64,000 bases of DNA from Closterium sp. Naga37s-1 (lineage: Eukaryota; Streptophyta; Zygnematophyceae; Desmidiales; Closteriaceae), in NCBI GenBank assembly GCA_947471745.1, contig CANJKZ010000010.1, positions 6,154,501-6,218,500 on the forward strand, in the 5' to 3' direction. Shown here piece by piece: positions 1-10,932 of the stretch (position 1 is its first letter; every line of letters starts with the position of its first letter). The notes beneath the pieces are model-generated. The model made no database searches and was not told the origin of the DNA. It worked only from the letters and a program-made list of their open reading frames with translations. A program made the position numbers and the translations under genes.

Positions 1-2796
1 TGTATCTCCGCACTTATCCTTAGTACCAACCATATGGGAAAATATTGCAATTACTCTAAATACCAACTACATAGGTAAGTAACGCTCTTACATTTAGTAC
101 CAACAATATAGGTAAGTAACGTACATATTCTTGGTACCAACCATTTGGGTAAATAGTACACTTACTGTTGGTAATAACGATATGGGATAGTCACGTACTT
201 ACCCTTAGTACCAACTGTATGGCTAAGTAGCGCACATACACTTAGTAGCATCCATATGGATAAGTAACGCACTTACACTTTGGACCACCCATATTGGTAA
301 GTAACGCACTTACTCTTAGTACCAACCATATGGGTAAGCAATGCACCTACTCTTGGTACCAACCATATGGATATGTAAACACTTACGCCAAGTACCAACC
401 ATATGGGTTTGTAACGCACTTCCTATTCGTGCCAACCATTTGACTAAGTAACACACTTATGCTTAGTAGCCACAATATGGGTAAGTAACGCACATACTGT
501 TAGTACCAACCATATCGGTGAGTACCGCTCATACTCTTTGTACCAACCATATAGGTAAGGGTTTAGGGTTTAGCGTGTAGGGTTTAGGGTTTAGTATGAA
601 CCATATGGGTAAGTAACGCTCTTAGTCTTAATACCATCCATATGGGGTAGTAACGCACTTACCCTTCGTACCAACCATATGGGTAGTAAAGCACTTACTC
701 TTAGTACCAACCATAAGAGTAAGTATTGCACTTTTATTTAGTATCAATCACATGAGTAAGTAATGCACTTACTCCTAGTACCAATCATATGGATGACTAA
801 TGCACTTACGTTTAGTACCATCCATACGTGTAAGTAGTGCACCTAGTACCAACCATATGGGTAAGTAACGCTTTTACGCTCAGTACCAACCATATGGTTA
901 AGTAGCACACTATCGCTTAGTACCAACCATATCGATAAGTACCGCATCTACTCTTAGTACCATCCATATGGGTAAGTCACGCACATACTCTTGGTACAAT
1001 CCATATGGGTTAGTAACACACTTCCCCTTAGTATCAACCAAATGGGTAAGTATCACACTTACTCTTCGTACCATCCATATGGGTTAGTAACGGATTTACC
1101 TTTAGAACCAACCATATGGGTAAGCATTGCACTTAGTCTTAGTGCCTATCACATGCGTAAGTAACCACTTACGCTTAGTACCAACCATCTGGGTAAGTAA
1201 CGTAGTTACTCTTAGTACCATCCATATAGGTAAGTCACGCACTTACTCATAGTACCAACCAACTGGGTTACTCTTAGTACCATCCATATGTGTAAGTAAC
1301 GAAGTTACTCTTAGTACAATCTATATAGGTTAGTTAGACACTTACCCTTAGTACCAACCCCATAGGTAAGTAATAAACTTACTCTTAGTACCAACCATAT
1401 GGATAAGTAACGCACTTACGCTTAGTCCCAACCATATGGGTAAGTAACGATTTTACGCTTAGAACCACCATATGCGTATGTGACGCACTTATGCTTAGTA
1501 TCAGCCAGATGGGTAAGTAACACACTTACTCTTGGTACAAACCGTATGAGTAAGTAACGCTTCTATTCTCAGTACCAACCAAATAGGTTACTCTTAGAAC
1601 CAACCATATGGGTAAGTAACGCATCTACTCTTAGTACCATCCATATGGGTAAGTGACGCATTTACTCTTAGTACCAACCATATGGTAAGTAACGCTTTTA
1701 CGCTTAGTACCAACCATATGGGAAAGTAACACACTAACGCTTACTACCAATGATATGGGTAAGTAACGCATCTAGTCTTAGTACCATCCATATGGGTAAA
1801 TCACGCACTTACCCTTAGTACCAACCATATGGGTTACTCTTAGTAACATCCATATGTGAAACTGACGCACTTACCCTTAGTACCAACCATATGGAAAAGT
1901 TACTCTTAGTACCACAATATGGATATGTAACGCTCTTACGTTTAGAACTGACGATTTGGGTAAGTAACGCACTTAGTCTTAGTACCAACCATATGGGTGA
2001 GTAACGTTTATATTTTTTGTATCAACCATATAGGTAAGTAACGTACTTACGCTTAATACCAACCATTTCTGTAAGTAACTCTTTTACTTTTGGTACTATT
2101 CATATGGATAAGTAACGCACTTACACTTAGTACTAACGATTTGGGTAAGTAACGCACTTTCGCTTTGTACCAACCATATGGTAAGTAGTGCACATACTAT
2201 TAGTATGGGTAACTAATGCACTTTCTCTTAGAACCATCCGTATGGGTAACTATTTCATTTACACTGAGTATCAGTCATATGGGAAAGTAACACACTTACG
2301 CTTAGTACCAAGCATACGGGTAAGTAACGAACTTACTCTTAGTACCATCCATAAGAATACGTATCACACCTACGATTAGTATCAATCATATGAAGACATA
2401 ATGGGTAACTAACGCAGTTCTGTTTCGTACCAACGGTATGGGTAAGAAATGCACTTTCTTTTAAGTAACGCGTTTAGTACCTTCCATATTTGTAAGTAAC
2501 GCACTTAGAATTAGTACAAACCATATGGACAAGTAACCACTTACGCTTAATACTAACATTTTTGGTAAGTAATACATTTACTCTTTGTATAATTAAGTAA
2601 CGCGCTCACTATTGGTTCCATCCATATGGGAAACTAACTCACTTAAGCTTAGTATTAATCATACAAAATAAATAAGGGGGTAGTCTCAATCATATGGGTA
2701 AGTAACGAACTTACTCTTAGTACCAACCATAGGGGTAATTAACGCTCATACACTTGGTACCAACCATAAAGATAAGTATCGCAGTTACGCTTAGTA
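1..2796. repeat. 37-bp tandem satellite array
   Basis: About 75 degenerate copies of a 37-bp unit fill the first 2.8 kb. The core ACCAACCATATGGGTAAGTA recurs with a period of 37 (for example 321 to 358). Monomers vary by substitutions and short indels, and some are truncated. CCATATGG inside the unit is a perfect 8-bp palindrome. The array runs off the left edge and stops abruptly at the G1 LTR terminus. No coding potential is believable here; the small open frame at 2188-2379 simply reads through repeats. A pericentromeric or subtelomeric location is an inference from the satellite and the telomeric patch. Confidence 0.95.
559..594 (+). repeat. Interstitial telomere-like patch
   Basis: Two short runs of plant-type TTTAGGG heptamers, separated by CGTG, replace part of a satellite monomer. 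Normal satellite resumes on both sides. The heptamer is the Arabidopsis-type telomere repeat, so it also hints at a green-lineage genome. Confidence 0.8.
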
Positions 2797-3033
2797 TGCT
2801 AGCACTCCAACGTTAGACAAACGCTGTCTGAGCCGTAACTCTGCAATGGCAGAACTTTCCGCGAGGCAACTTGGCTTATTTGGAGCAAGCTTCGATATAG
2901 AATATTCTCAGCTTAAACCGTTCGACGGTCTGCACGATACGTTGCGCGACGTTCCAGGTACTCTTGCTATTTGATTGCGTTATTCTTATTCCTCTATCTA
3001 CAAACTCAGATCCGAAGATAGGGACTGGCTTGC
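2797..3033 (+). mobile_element. Gypsy G1 LTR fragment, inverted copy
   Basis: This block matches the reverse complement of 4720-4966, from the GCTAGCACTCCAACG end through the TCTACAAACTC stretch. It is therefore inverted relative to the LTR on the other side of the G1 coding remnant. It abuts the satellite at a shared TAGTA and breaks off at 3033, where the RT remnant begins on the opposite strand. An ordinary gypsy element would have direct LTRs, so this is a rearrangement or two insertions. Confidence 0.7.
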
Positions 3034-4100
3034 TATTGAGGAGTATCCCATTTATAGGGCGTATCTATTATCAGTAAGTTCGTCAATGCCGCTGATATCT
3101 TAGCGTACTGTGGTTCGAACCTGTTGTAATGATTGGCGAAGCCTAGGAACTGCTGCAACTCCTTGACCTTCTCTTGTAATTTCCACTTGTTGACGGCTTC
3201 GATTTTCCGCGGGTCCATGTGTACGCCCTCGGCACTCACCATGTGCCCAAAAAACTGCACCTTCTTCGATGCGAAATCGCTATTCGACAGCTTCACGTAA
3301 AACTTGTTCTCCCGCAAGATCTTGAAGACTTTCGGTAGATGCCCCACGTGCTCCTTCATGCTCTTGAAGTATATGAGAGTCTCGTCCAGGTACACCACCA
3401 CACACTTGTCGAGCAGGGGCCGTAAGATGTGATTCATCTCCACCTGGAATGTCGCTGGTGCGTTGCAGAGTCCGAACGGCATCACTAAGTATTTGTAAAA
3501 GCCATATCTGGTACGTAACGCCATCTTGTGGATCGAGTTGTCTGCCATCTTGATCTTCCAGTATCCCGACCATAGGTCCAGCTTCGAAAACACCGTTGCA
3601 CCACGCAGTTGGTATAAAAGATCGTCTATGCGCGGTATGGGATATTTGTTCTTGACTGTCTGTTTGTTCAGTGCCAGGTAGTCGATGCACATCAGTAAAC
3701 TACCGCCTTGTTTTGGAGTAAAGGGAACCGATGCGCCGTAGGGACAGGTGGATGGGCGGATCAGTTGTGTGTCCAGTAGGTATTCAATCTGTTTCTTCAT
3801 GTCTCTCAGTTCGGTCGGACTAAGGCGATATGGTGCACGGGAGACGGGTTTCGCACCTGGTTCCTCCGCGATCTCGTGCTCGTAGGTTCATGCTGGAGGC
3901 ACTCCTGCATGCAGGTCGTCTGGCATGATGACCTTGTATTCTGCTAACACCTCCTGTACTGTTGCAGGTAGTTCCGAGTTCGGCTTCTCCTCCTCTTCTG
4001 CTGCCATCACAAGTGCAAAGTAACCCGTGTTACTCTCGTTCATTTTCCGTTCGAACCGCGCAAGTGTCGTTTCAGGAACATCCCCTGTATCCGTCCAGCT
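3033..4100 (-). pseudogene. Ty3/gypsy reverse transcriptase remnant (G1)
   Basis: The minus-strand translation shows a Ty3/gypsy RT. In order: LSPTELRDMKKQIEYLL before the domain, FTPKQGGSLLMCIDY, YPIPRIDDLLYQLRGA, FSKLDLWSGYWKI, MPFGLCNAPATFQ, then VVVYLDETLIYF and LQQFLGFANHYNRF. The catalytic YLDD is YLDE here, and a stop interrupts the N-terminal part near 3893, so it is inactive. The frame ends just after a KWDTPQ motif, where the connection and RNase H should begin; everything downstream is lost at the junction with the inverted LTR. Confidence 0.9.
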
Positions 4101-4177
4101 TCGTAGCTACACACGTTTCCCATTGTTATAAATGCACGCCTTCTGGTTGACCCAGTCGATCTCGGGATTGAACCGCT

Positions 4178-4564
4178 TCAAAAAATCACGCCCGAAGATG
4201 AAATCCAATCCCTTGATGTTCGTGATCGGCACGTCCGCTTCCACCTCAACGCCCTTATGTGCAGCTTCAGTGTTGACTCGCCGTGGATGGGAAGTTTCGT
4301 GCCATCCACCATCGTTGCTGTAAACTGGGTCTCCTCCGAGGACTCCTCAATTTTCTCCAACGTCCCGCGGTCGCACACTGAGTGGGACGCACCACTGTCC
4401 ACCAATGCTTTGAGGCGACGCCCTTTGCAGAGCTCCCCCAGTATTAGTGGCTGCTGCTGCTCCGAGTAGCCATAGATGGTCTCGCTTATAGGATCAAACG
4501 GTATGTCGAATATGTCATCCCTAGGTCCAGCGCTCGAAAATGCAGCTTCAATATCAGTTTTCAA
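4178..4564 (-). pseudogene. Gypsy aspartic protease remnant (G1)
   Basis: A retropepsin-like segment lies upstream of the G1 RT on the same strand, in the usual gypsy order. The active-site motif LVDSGASHSVCD is readable, followed by the flap-like MVDGTKLPIHGES. The frame then degenerates into low-similarity sequence before the RT. Gag and integrase are not visible. It is a fragment of the same element as the adjacent RT. Confidence 0.8.
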
Positions 4565-4659
4565 CTGAGCAGTGCTATCAGAGGCCGGTTCAGCTTCTCT
4601 TGGGCCTGGAACCTTCCCCTAAGCCTTTGCAGCTGTGTAGGCTTCAAGTTATTAAGACC

Positions 4660-4966
4660 TAATCAAACTTAATACCTCTCCTCGAGGTCACCTCCAAGAA
4701 TCCTTGGGTACCTGGTATAAGACCAGCCCCTATCCTCGGGTCCGAGTTTGTAGAGAGAGGGAAGAAGAATGACTTTGCCAAAAAAACAAGAGTACCTTGT
4801 ACGTCGCGCAGCTTGCCGTGTAGACCGTCGATCGGATTAAGCTGAGAATATGTTATATCAAAGCTCGCTCCAGGAGCTTTAAATAGAGTCAGGTTGCCTC
4901 GCGAAAAGTTTAGCCACTACGAAGTTATGGCTCGTACAGCGTTTGCCTAGCGTTGGAGTGCTAGCG
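4660..4966 (-). mobile_element. Gypsy G1 LTR (minus orientation)
   Basis: About 300 bp upstream of the G1 coding remnant, matching 2797-3033 in inverted orientation. It carries the same GCTAGCACTCCAACG terminus. A third, shorter copy of the terminus lies at 5690-5764. Exact ends are uncertain because the terminal dinucleotides differ among copies. Confidence 0.65.
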
Positions 4967-5690
4967 TACTAGTGTTGACTCGGGTAGCATTTCGCCGTTG
5001 AACCGCGTAGACACGAAATTCGAGCGAGGAAGGAATTCGCTTGAATCAAATTGACTATATCTAGGTACAAACAGAGAAGGAATAAATAGCTCTAGCTAGC
5101 AAGGGAATCAACCTGGGAACAACCAGGGCTGACCCAAATAATTCTAAGCAACTGAACCAACCTGGCTGGCCAAAACAGCAGGTGGTAGGTTGGTGAACAA
5201 CCTCTGGTTCTGTTATTCCAACCTGTGAAAACAACAACCAGGTTCAGGTCCTAAAAACAGAACCTGTTTTGTCTTTGCCCAACCAGCCATATGCTGGTTC
5301 CGCTGGTTTCCCCTGGCCCTGTAGCATGCAGATACCAGCAAACAACATCTAACCTTCACCTAGTTGTACCCCTATAGTGCCTGCCCTGCTACAGTATAGT
5401 AAACCAAACAAAACATTACTGAATAGAACTGAATCTGCGCAATCAATCTAACCGAACCGCAATGCTTACTAAGGGTTCCTTTGCGAGCTCGTCCTCTCTG
5501 CTAGCACAGTTCATAGTGCGTACAATGTTGTGCCGAAGCGCACATTGCGAGAGTACCTGCAAATTCATCAAGCAAAAATTGCGAAAGCAAACAAACATAC
5601 GAACATTCCATTCACACCCAAATGCATTTGCACACGCATACTCGTACAAACAGATGGCAGGATGTCGTGCAATGTGAATTTGCACCCAAC
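4967..5690. other. Non-coding, AACC-rich, with a duplicated segment
   Basis: No gene is visible. The part 4920-5200 is repeated, diverged, at 5690-5912; both copies share the LTR terminus, GACTCGGGTAGCATT-like sequence, ACAAACAG, CCAAATAATTC and CAGGTGGTAGGTTGG. Between the copies lies sequence rich in AACCAGG and GGTTGGT, then about 250 bp of LTR-like unique DNA. It is probably the debris of a duplicated gypsy LTR with flanking sequence. Confidence 0.5.
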
Positions 5691-5912
5691 AAAAAGTTCT
5701 ACTATTGCAGAGTTATGGCGCGGACAGCGTTTGCCTAGAGTCGTATTACTAGCGTACTAGCATTGACTCGGTAGCATTCCGCCGTCGCACCGTGTAGAAA
5801 TGAAATTCCAACAAGGAAGGGATTTCACTATATCCAAGTACAAACAGGGATGATCCCAAATAATTCCAAGCAACAGAACCAACCAAGAGCAGGTGGTAGG
5901 TTGGTAATCACT
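5690..5912. repeat. Second copy of the 4920-5200 segment
   Basis: Begins with the G1-type LTR terminus (GTTTGCCTAG... then CTAGCGTACTAG) and continues through the same landmarks as 4920-5200, in direct orientation but shortened by deletions. This is a segmental duplication or two insertions of the same sequence. Confidence 0.6.
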
Positions 5913-5972
5913 TCCTTTACCCCAGGAAACCTCGCCATGTATTCGGACTCTACCAAGGAAAGTGCGGTCTCC
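5840..5972 (-). pseudogene. Copia RNase H scrap
   Basis: A minus-strand frame reads ALSLVESEYMARF followed by VKEVI. This resembles the RNase H segment QALSSVESEYMALFRAVREIV of C-1 at about 54.1 kb. The rest of the domain is missing or out of frame. On its upstream side it is fused at about 5972 to the family A 3' box, so it is a recombination remnant. Confidence 0.5.
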
Positions 5973-6173
5973 GACTGTGTGGTGACGTTGTGATCCACCC
6001 TGAGTTGCATCTCTTGATTGATTCTTGTTGTTGTAGACAGGTCTTGTAACCGCTAGTTGTTCTTGCTGAATGGTCATGTGACCCTTGCTTTCAGACTGTG
6101 TGGTGACTTTGTGATCCACCCTGAGATATGTGCTGTTTTTCACTGGACTACCTTCACCTAGACTATGGGGGTG
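5973..6173 (+). promoter_or_regulatory. Family A 3' untranslated region with two conserved boxes
   Basis: The 29-nt family A box (TGGTGACGTTGTGATCCACC core) occurs twice, at 5976-6004 and 6097-6125, whereas other A copies have one. A CTATGGGGGTG polypurine tract immediately precedes the LTR, as in A-1. The coding part of this copy is gone. Confidence 0.7.
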
Positions 6174-6306
6174 TGTCAAACTATAATTATATAGTTTGTA
6201 TTGTTCTAGTATAGGTGTTTTCCTTTTGTCCTAGGTTTAGGGTTAGGGCTGACCTATATCTTGCTTGTTTTTTCATTTGCTAGTCATTCATTCTCATATT
6301 GTAACA
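6174..6306 (+). mobile_element. Family A LTR (copy A-7, 3' LTR)
   Basis: A 133-bp LTR with TG...CA ends. It starts TGTCAAACTATAATTATATAG and shares the CTAGTCATTCATTC block near its 3' end with other family A LTRs. It sits directly upstream of the D-1 sequence. GTTGT at 6307-6311 may be one half of a target duplication, since the D-3 counterpart of this site reads GTTCT. Confidence 0.8.
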
Positions 6307-7080
6307 GTTGTACGAGACCATGTCGCTGGAGGTGTGGAAGTCGGAGCACAGGCCTGCGTCGGGACAGATGGAGGTCAACCCGCCGATGGACACCTCGACG
6401 ACGACACTCCCTTTGTTCGCCGAGGTCGGTAGGCCTGCCGATGATGTCCTTCCCCCTCCCCCTCCTCCTGTCTCCCCACCCTTCGTAGCCGACCTGCATG
6501 AGCTGAAACCGACGTCAGCCTCCGGCGATTAGAAGAGCAGTGGGACGTCGCCTGTGGCGCCGGCTGGTGGCATCGTCGGTGGCCGAAGTGTCAAGCAAGT
6601 TGGCGTGGGAAAGAAGCCGCCGACATCAGGGGAGAAATGGGAGGAGGGGATGCAGCAGACTTTCCTGAAGTCAGTGAAGGAGGTGTCGGCACAGAAGCCG
6701 CCGACAGGGGAGCAGCCTGCAGTGAAGCTAATAGAGGAGCCGACAGCAGGGGAGAAGTCGGCTGAGTGGCCGACCTTGGTGCAGCAGGCTGGTGAAGACG
6801 GCGAAGCCAGCGTCGACGAAGGGGAGCAATCGGCGGGCGAGGATTCCACTGACAACGACGTTGTGGAGGCCACCGCCGAGAAGCCTGAGCTGCGACGTTC
6901 AGGCCGACTTTGGAGGCCGCCTGAGTGGCTGATCTACCACGTACGCCTTGCGCCGGCCGCCTACACCACGTTGCTCGACGACGAAGACGCCGACGTTGAC
7001 CTGCCGGAGCTCGACCCCGACATGCACTCTGACCCCGAGCACCGTTGGGACATCGCCCAAGATGACGAAGGAGGCGTTGG
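6307..7080 (+). pseudogene. D-1 pol: integrase C-terminus and acidic linker
   Basis: The frame opens with YETMSLEVWKSEHRP, the same segment as D-3 at about 32.7 kb on the minus strand. A long Pro/Glu/Ser-rich linker with repeated GEKS and PTGEQ phrases follows, joining integrase to RT in copia polyproteins. It then reads RRSGRLWRPPEWL and LDPDMHSDPEHRWDI. An in-frame stop after ASGD (about 6530) and a frameshift near 7070 break it. The family A LTR cut away everything upstream. Confidence 0.85.
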
Positions 7081-8188
7081 CGAGCTGGAACGGCAAAGTG
7101 GTGAAGGCTGCCATGGACGAGGAGATCCGTAGTCTCATCGGCATGGGCACCTGGGAGCTGGTCAAACGCCCACGCGGGGCGAACATCATGAAGAACCGGT
7201 AGATCCTGAAAACCAATTACCAAGTCGACGACACGGTCGCCCGAGAGAAGGCGAGGCTGGTCGTGAAGGGCTTCACGCAGGTGTATGGCGCCGACTACGA
7301 CGAGACGTACGCGCCAGTCAGCAGCTATGTCACGCTGAGGATCTTCCTCAGCATCATCGCTGTCCTCGACCTCAACCTGATGCAGCTCGACGTGAAGAAC
7401 GCCTTCCTGCAGAGCAAGCTCGACAGAGTGTTGTATGTATACCACCCGGACTACTACGAGGACGGGACCGGCCGGGTGTGCAAGCTGTTGAAGAGCCTGT
7501 ACGGGCTGAAGTAGTTGCCGCTGTTGTGGTACAAGGCGCTCGACGATGTGCTGGTTGGCGCGGACTGGAAGAAGAGCCAGGTCGACCAGGCGGTCTCCTT
7601 CAAGGTCGGCGACGATGGGGTGACCTGCTGGGTGCTGGTCTACGTCGAGGACTTGCTCGCCGCGAGCAGCAGCAGCGTGGTGCTTAGGAAGCTGAAGGAG
7701 CTGCTGGAGGCCGCCTTCGAGCTGCGCGAGATCTCGCCAGTCGAGAAGTACATCGGGCAGGAGATCTTGCGTGACAGGCCGCCGAGGAAGCTGTGGCTGA
7801 ACCAGCAGGGCTACGCCGACAAGCTACGCAGGCGTTTCATCTACTGGGAGCAGACCTGGCGAATCCCAAAATGCCGGTCTCTGTCGACGCCTACGCCGAG
7901 CTGACGTTCGACGACGCTCACGAGCACGAGAAGGAGGAGTACCGGCAGAAGGTCGGATCGCTGCAGTTCGCAACGATGACGACGAGGCAGAATCCTTCGC
8001 CTGCAGCAAGCTGGGGAGCGGCCTGACGGTGAGGAGCGACCAGCACTGGCGCGAGATTGACTACTACCTCGCCTACCTCGATGACACCCGGTACACCGGC
8101 GGTGGACCAAAGTCGCTGAAGCAGGTCGGCTACGTGGACGCCGACGACGCCGGCGACAAGCAGAACCGGACGAGCACGGGCTGCCTAA
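7081..8188 (+). pseudogene. D-1 pol: copia RT and start of RNase H
   Basis: Copia RT motifs in order: AAMDEEIRSLIGMGTWELV, REKARLVVKGFTQVYGADYDETYAP, LDLNLMQLDVKNAFLQS, VCKLLKSLYGLK, then LVYVEDLLAAS, where the catalytic YVDD is YVED. Stops fall at 7201 (after MKNR) and 7512 (after YGLK), with frameshifts near 7850 and 8000. RNase H starts as YVDADDAGDKQNRTSTG and is then cut at about 8188 by the inverted A-6 fragment. It is clearly dead. The matching 3' UTR and LTR resume at 10770. Confidence 0.9.
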
Positions 8189-9706
8189 GGCCACAGGAAC
8201 TTAGGGGGCACTGGCATGGCACATGGAGGTCCGGGCAACATCCATCTCCAGGCCGTTGAGTCCCCTCGGCTACCCCATTCTGCTGTGGCGAGTATGGTAG
8301 TGTCTAAGACTGGATGATCCCCTGACCCTAACAGAACATTGCCAGACGAGTGGAGGAGAACTCACCATCACGGTCCGAGTGCAGGTGGAGTCCACAAAGC
8401 GCATAGGCGCCACCTGTCACTAGTAGCCACGGCTCGAGGATGGTAGGCACGTCGGCCTTCTGTCTCAAGGGAAAAACCGTGGTCTAGCGGGACTAGTCCT
8501 CCACCACAATCAAGAAGTGGCGCTCCTAACGTGGGCCAAGGACCAGGGAGGGGCCCCAAACGTCCAGCTGTAAAGGAGCCGTGGTTGGGAGGGAATGAGG
8601 AGGAGTGAGGGGCAGCGCGTTGCCGACCCTCGACGCAAAGAGTGCACGGCGGCGCAGGCGAGCGGGGAAGCGGGGCGACCGACTCTAGAAGACCTGAGAT
8701 CAGATGGTGACGTACCATCCTACTAAGACGCGGGAAGGACGGGTGACCTATTCGATGGTGCCAGGGTACCAACGGGTGGGTGAATGACTGACAATCGCAC
8801 GACACAGCAGCTACCTGACCTGACCTAAGCCAGTGTGGTGGGACAGAGTGTGTAGAACAGACAGGAGCCCGGCTCCCTGTGGAAAGTAGCTAGTGGCTCC
8901 CCAGTGGCACCGACTGTGCAGGAGGCAACATGCTCGTCCTGTGGGAAATTAGTGACTACACCTAGGTCGTGGAGGTGACTGACACCCACCAGGTTCTTGG
9001 AGAACGAGGGGGTGTAGTAACCTGTGAGAAACCCAGAGCGAGCCACCGGACACGGGAGATTGGTGGTGCTGTCGGCAATTACAGGTCCCACGGAGGGGTC
9101 AGCCAAGGCGGCAATGACTGGAGTGCTCAGTGGCGTGAGGTCGGTGCAGCCTCGAAAAAAATAGCTGGTCGCTCCAGAGACTAGGGTGAAGGAAAGCTGT
9201 GCAGTATGCGAGGGCACACCCGAGCCAGCGACAAAGACTGGTACTAGACTAGTAGTAGCTGCAGCTCCTATACAAAGACCCTCAGAGGCGCCTGGACTGG
9301 GAACTACACACGCACCTAGATTGGGAACTACACACGCACCTAGACTGGAAACACAAGACTCTACTCGTGCAGGCGGGAAAGGTCCTAGACCAGGTAGGTG
9401 AAACTCAACTGGTGCAGCAGTGCGCTGGCGAAGACGCGAGGGCCAGTGCTGTGTAATAGCGTGAGGACCAAAACGCTCACGGTGGAGGTCGTCGAGTCGA
9501 TGGTAGCAGCAGGACGTAGAGTGGACAGGACTCCAGCAGGTAGTGCCAGCACCAGGGCCTGTCAGGGCCCAGTACCTGCAAGGGCCGACGTCTTGCCCGC
9601 TGCTAGCTGAGCCACTGCTGGGAGCGCCACACTTTGGACCCGCAGGTCCCCATTGCCGAGAGTGCTGCCGTTGGCCCTGCTGCTGTAGAACCCTAGTGTA
9701 CCCCAT
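8188..9706 (-). pseudogene. A-6 pol: cysteine motif, protease, integrase remnant
   Basis: Minus-strand order: a Cys/His segment CRYWALTGPGAGTTC followed by HSTSCC (about 9500-9580), a protease-like FTLVSGATSYFFRGC in which DSGAS has become VSGAT, then pre-integrase WHHRIGHPSFPRLSRM and LCVEGRQRAAPHSSSFPP. The frame shifts afterwards; PQQNGVAE and DVARTSM are still readable at 8200-8288. RT is absent. The orientation is opposite to D-1, whose RNase H it interrupts. Homology to A-1 is clear but strongly diverged, so this is an old copy. Confidence 0.85.
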
Positions 9707-9724
9707 GTGATGAGCTAAAAACGG

Positions 9725-9890
9725 GGGGTGCGCTGGGGGTAGCCTATGCTGCTGCTGGTGCGCTGGGGGCAGCCTATGCTGCTGCTGGTTCTACTGAGGG
9801 CAGCCTATGGTGCTGCTGGTTTTGCTGGGGGCAGCCTATGCTGCTGCTGATTTCGCTGGGGGCAGCCTATGCTGCTGCTGGCGCGCTTGC
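9725..9890. repeat. About 30-bp tandem repeat (5 copies)
   Basis: Five copies of a 30-33-bp unit with the core GGGGGCAGCCTATGCTGCTG. On the minus strand it lies just upstream of the A-6 pol remnant, where the repetitive gag/linker of family A is expected. Open frames here reflect the repeat. Confidence 0.85.
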
Positions 9891-10260
9891 ACTGGTACGG
9901 GTGACAAGTACTGCTAGCGGGTACGGGTACGGTCTAGCGCGGTCCAATGCGGTTGAGCGTGGTTGGAAGCGGTGTACTGCGGTTGAATGCGGCACTGAGG
10001 CGGTTGAGAGGGGTCTAGAGTGGCGAAGAGCGGTTATGGTAGGTCAAGAGCGGTTCTGACCGGTTCTGGTTCCGGCGGTCTCTCGCCGTGGTAGGTAGCA
10101 GGTGTGGCTGGCGCGGGCACGGGTAGGGAAGACAGGTATGGGTATGGTCTAGTACGATCCACTGCGGTTGAGCCCAGTTGGAAGCAATTCAGTGCGGTTG
10201 AGAGGGGTCTAGAGCGGTTCTGAACAATTCTGGTTCTGGTTCTGGCGGTTTCTCACGGTG
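9890..10260. repeat. Two-copy duplicated segment
   Basis: About 200 bp occurs twice in direct orientation: the copy near 9900-10110 and the copy near 10120-10280 share GGTCTAG, TGCGGTTGAG, GGGGTCTAGAG, AGCGGTTCTG and GGTGGTAGGTAGCAGGTG. Many GCGGTTGAG-like words recur inside. No coding signal is convincing. Confidence 0.7.
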
Positions 10261-10740
10261 GTAGGTAGCAGGTGGGGCTGGTGGGTACAAGGTGGGGCGG
10301 CGGGTACAATGTGGGGCGGCGGGTACAGGGGGGGGAGGCGGGTACAGGTTGAGGCGGCGGGTATATGGTGGGGAGGCGACTACAGGATGGGGCGGCGGGT
10401 ACAGGGTGGGACCGCGATTACAGGGTGGGACGGCGGGTACAGGATGGGGAGGCGAGGGGAAAACGGTGGGGAGGGAAAAGGGAGGCGACGGGATGGGGAT
10501 GTGGAGGTGACGGGAAGGGGACGGGCTGGTGACGGGGAGGCGACGGGAATGGGGGGGCGGGAGGTGACAGGAGGCGATGGGAAAGGGGACGGGGAGGCGA
10601 CGCGAAATGGGGACGGGGAGGAGACGCGAAATGGGGACGGGTGGCGACGGAAAAAGGGGACAGGAAGGTGGCGCGAAACGGGGACAGGGAGGCGACGGGA
10701 AAAATCGGGGGGACAGGGAGGCGATCTAGCGGGCCCGCGG
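10258..10740. repeat. G/A-rich strand-asymmetric minisatellite
   Basis: The first part (10258-10450) is a 19-20-bp tandem repeat around GGGGCGGCGGGTACAGG. The second (10450-10740) is nearly pure purine on the plus strand, with repeated GGGGACGGGGAGGCGACG. It occupies the position of a leader in the minus-strand A-6 element. The long frames on both strands (up to 211 codons) are repeat artefacts. Confidence 0.85.
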
Positions 10741-10769
10741 GGGGGGGTTCTAGCGCGCACGTGTTACCT

Positions 10770-10932
10770 TGCGTTGGCGTCAATGATGACGACGTGCAGC
10801 AGTAGCTGCCGTGCCCTTCTACACAGCTGGCGCGGTGACCGGCGTGCTGTGTGTTGTGTGCACGCCGATGATGATGAACTATTCTCCAAATAGTGCTGCT
10901 GTTTAGGCCCAAACGTAAACGCGGCAAGGGAG
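10770..10932 (+). other. D-1 3' untranslated region
   Basis: Matches, in direct or inverted form, the segments next to RNase H in D-2 (19165-19345) and D-3 (29638-29828): CGACGTGCAGCAGTAG, GCCGTGCCCTTCTACACAG and GGTGACCGGCGTGCTGTGTG. It ends in the polypurine tract GCGGCAAGGGAG immediately before the LTR. Coding sequence between 8188 and this point was replaced by A-6. Confidence 0.75.

Noticed and set aside
1..2796. CRISPR-like array of short repeats
   Set aside because: The units are contiguous with no unique spacers, they vary along their whole length, and there are no cas genes. It is a eukaryotic-type satellite.
1..2796. Repeated CCATATGG as MADS/CArG protein sites
   Set aside because: The CArG box needs CC, six A/T and GG; only four A/T bases lie between CC and GG here. 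The word is simply part of the satellite unit.
10258..10893. 211-codon Gly/Arg-rich open frame
   Set aside because: It reads through the G/A-rich minisatellite and into the D 3' UTR; no family similarity.
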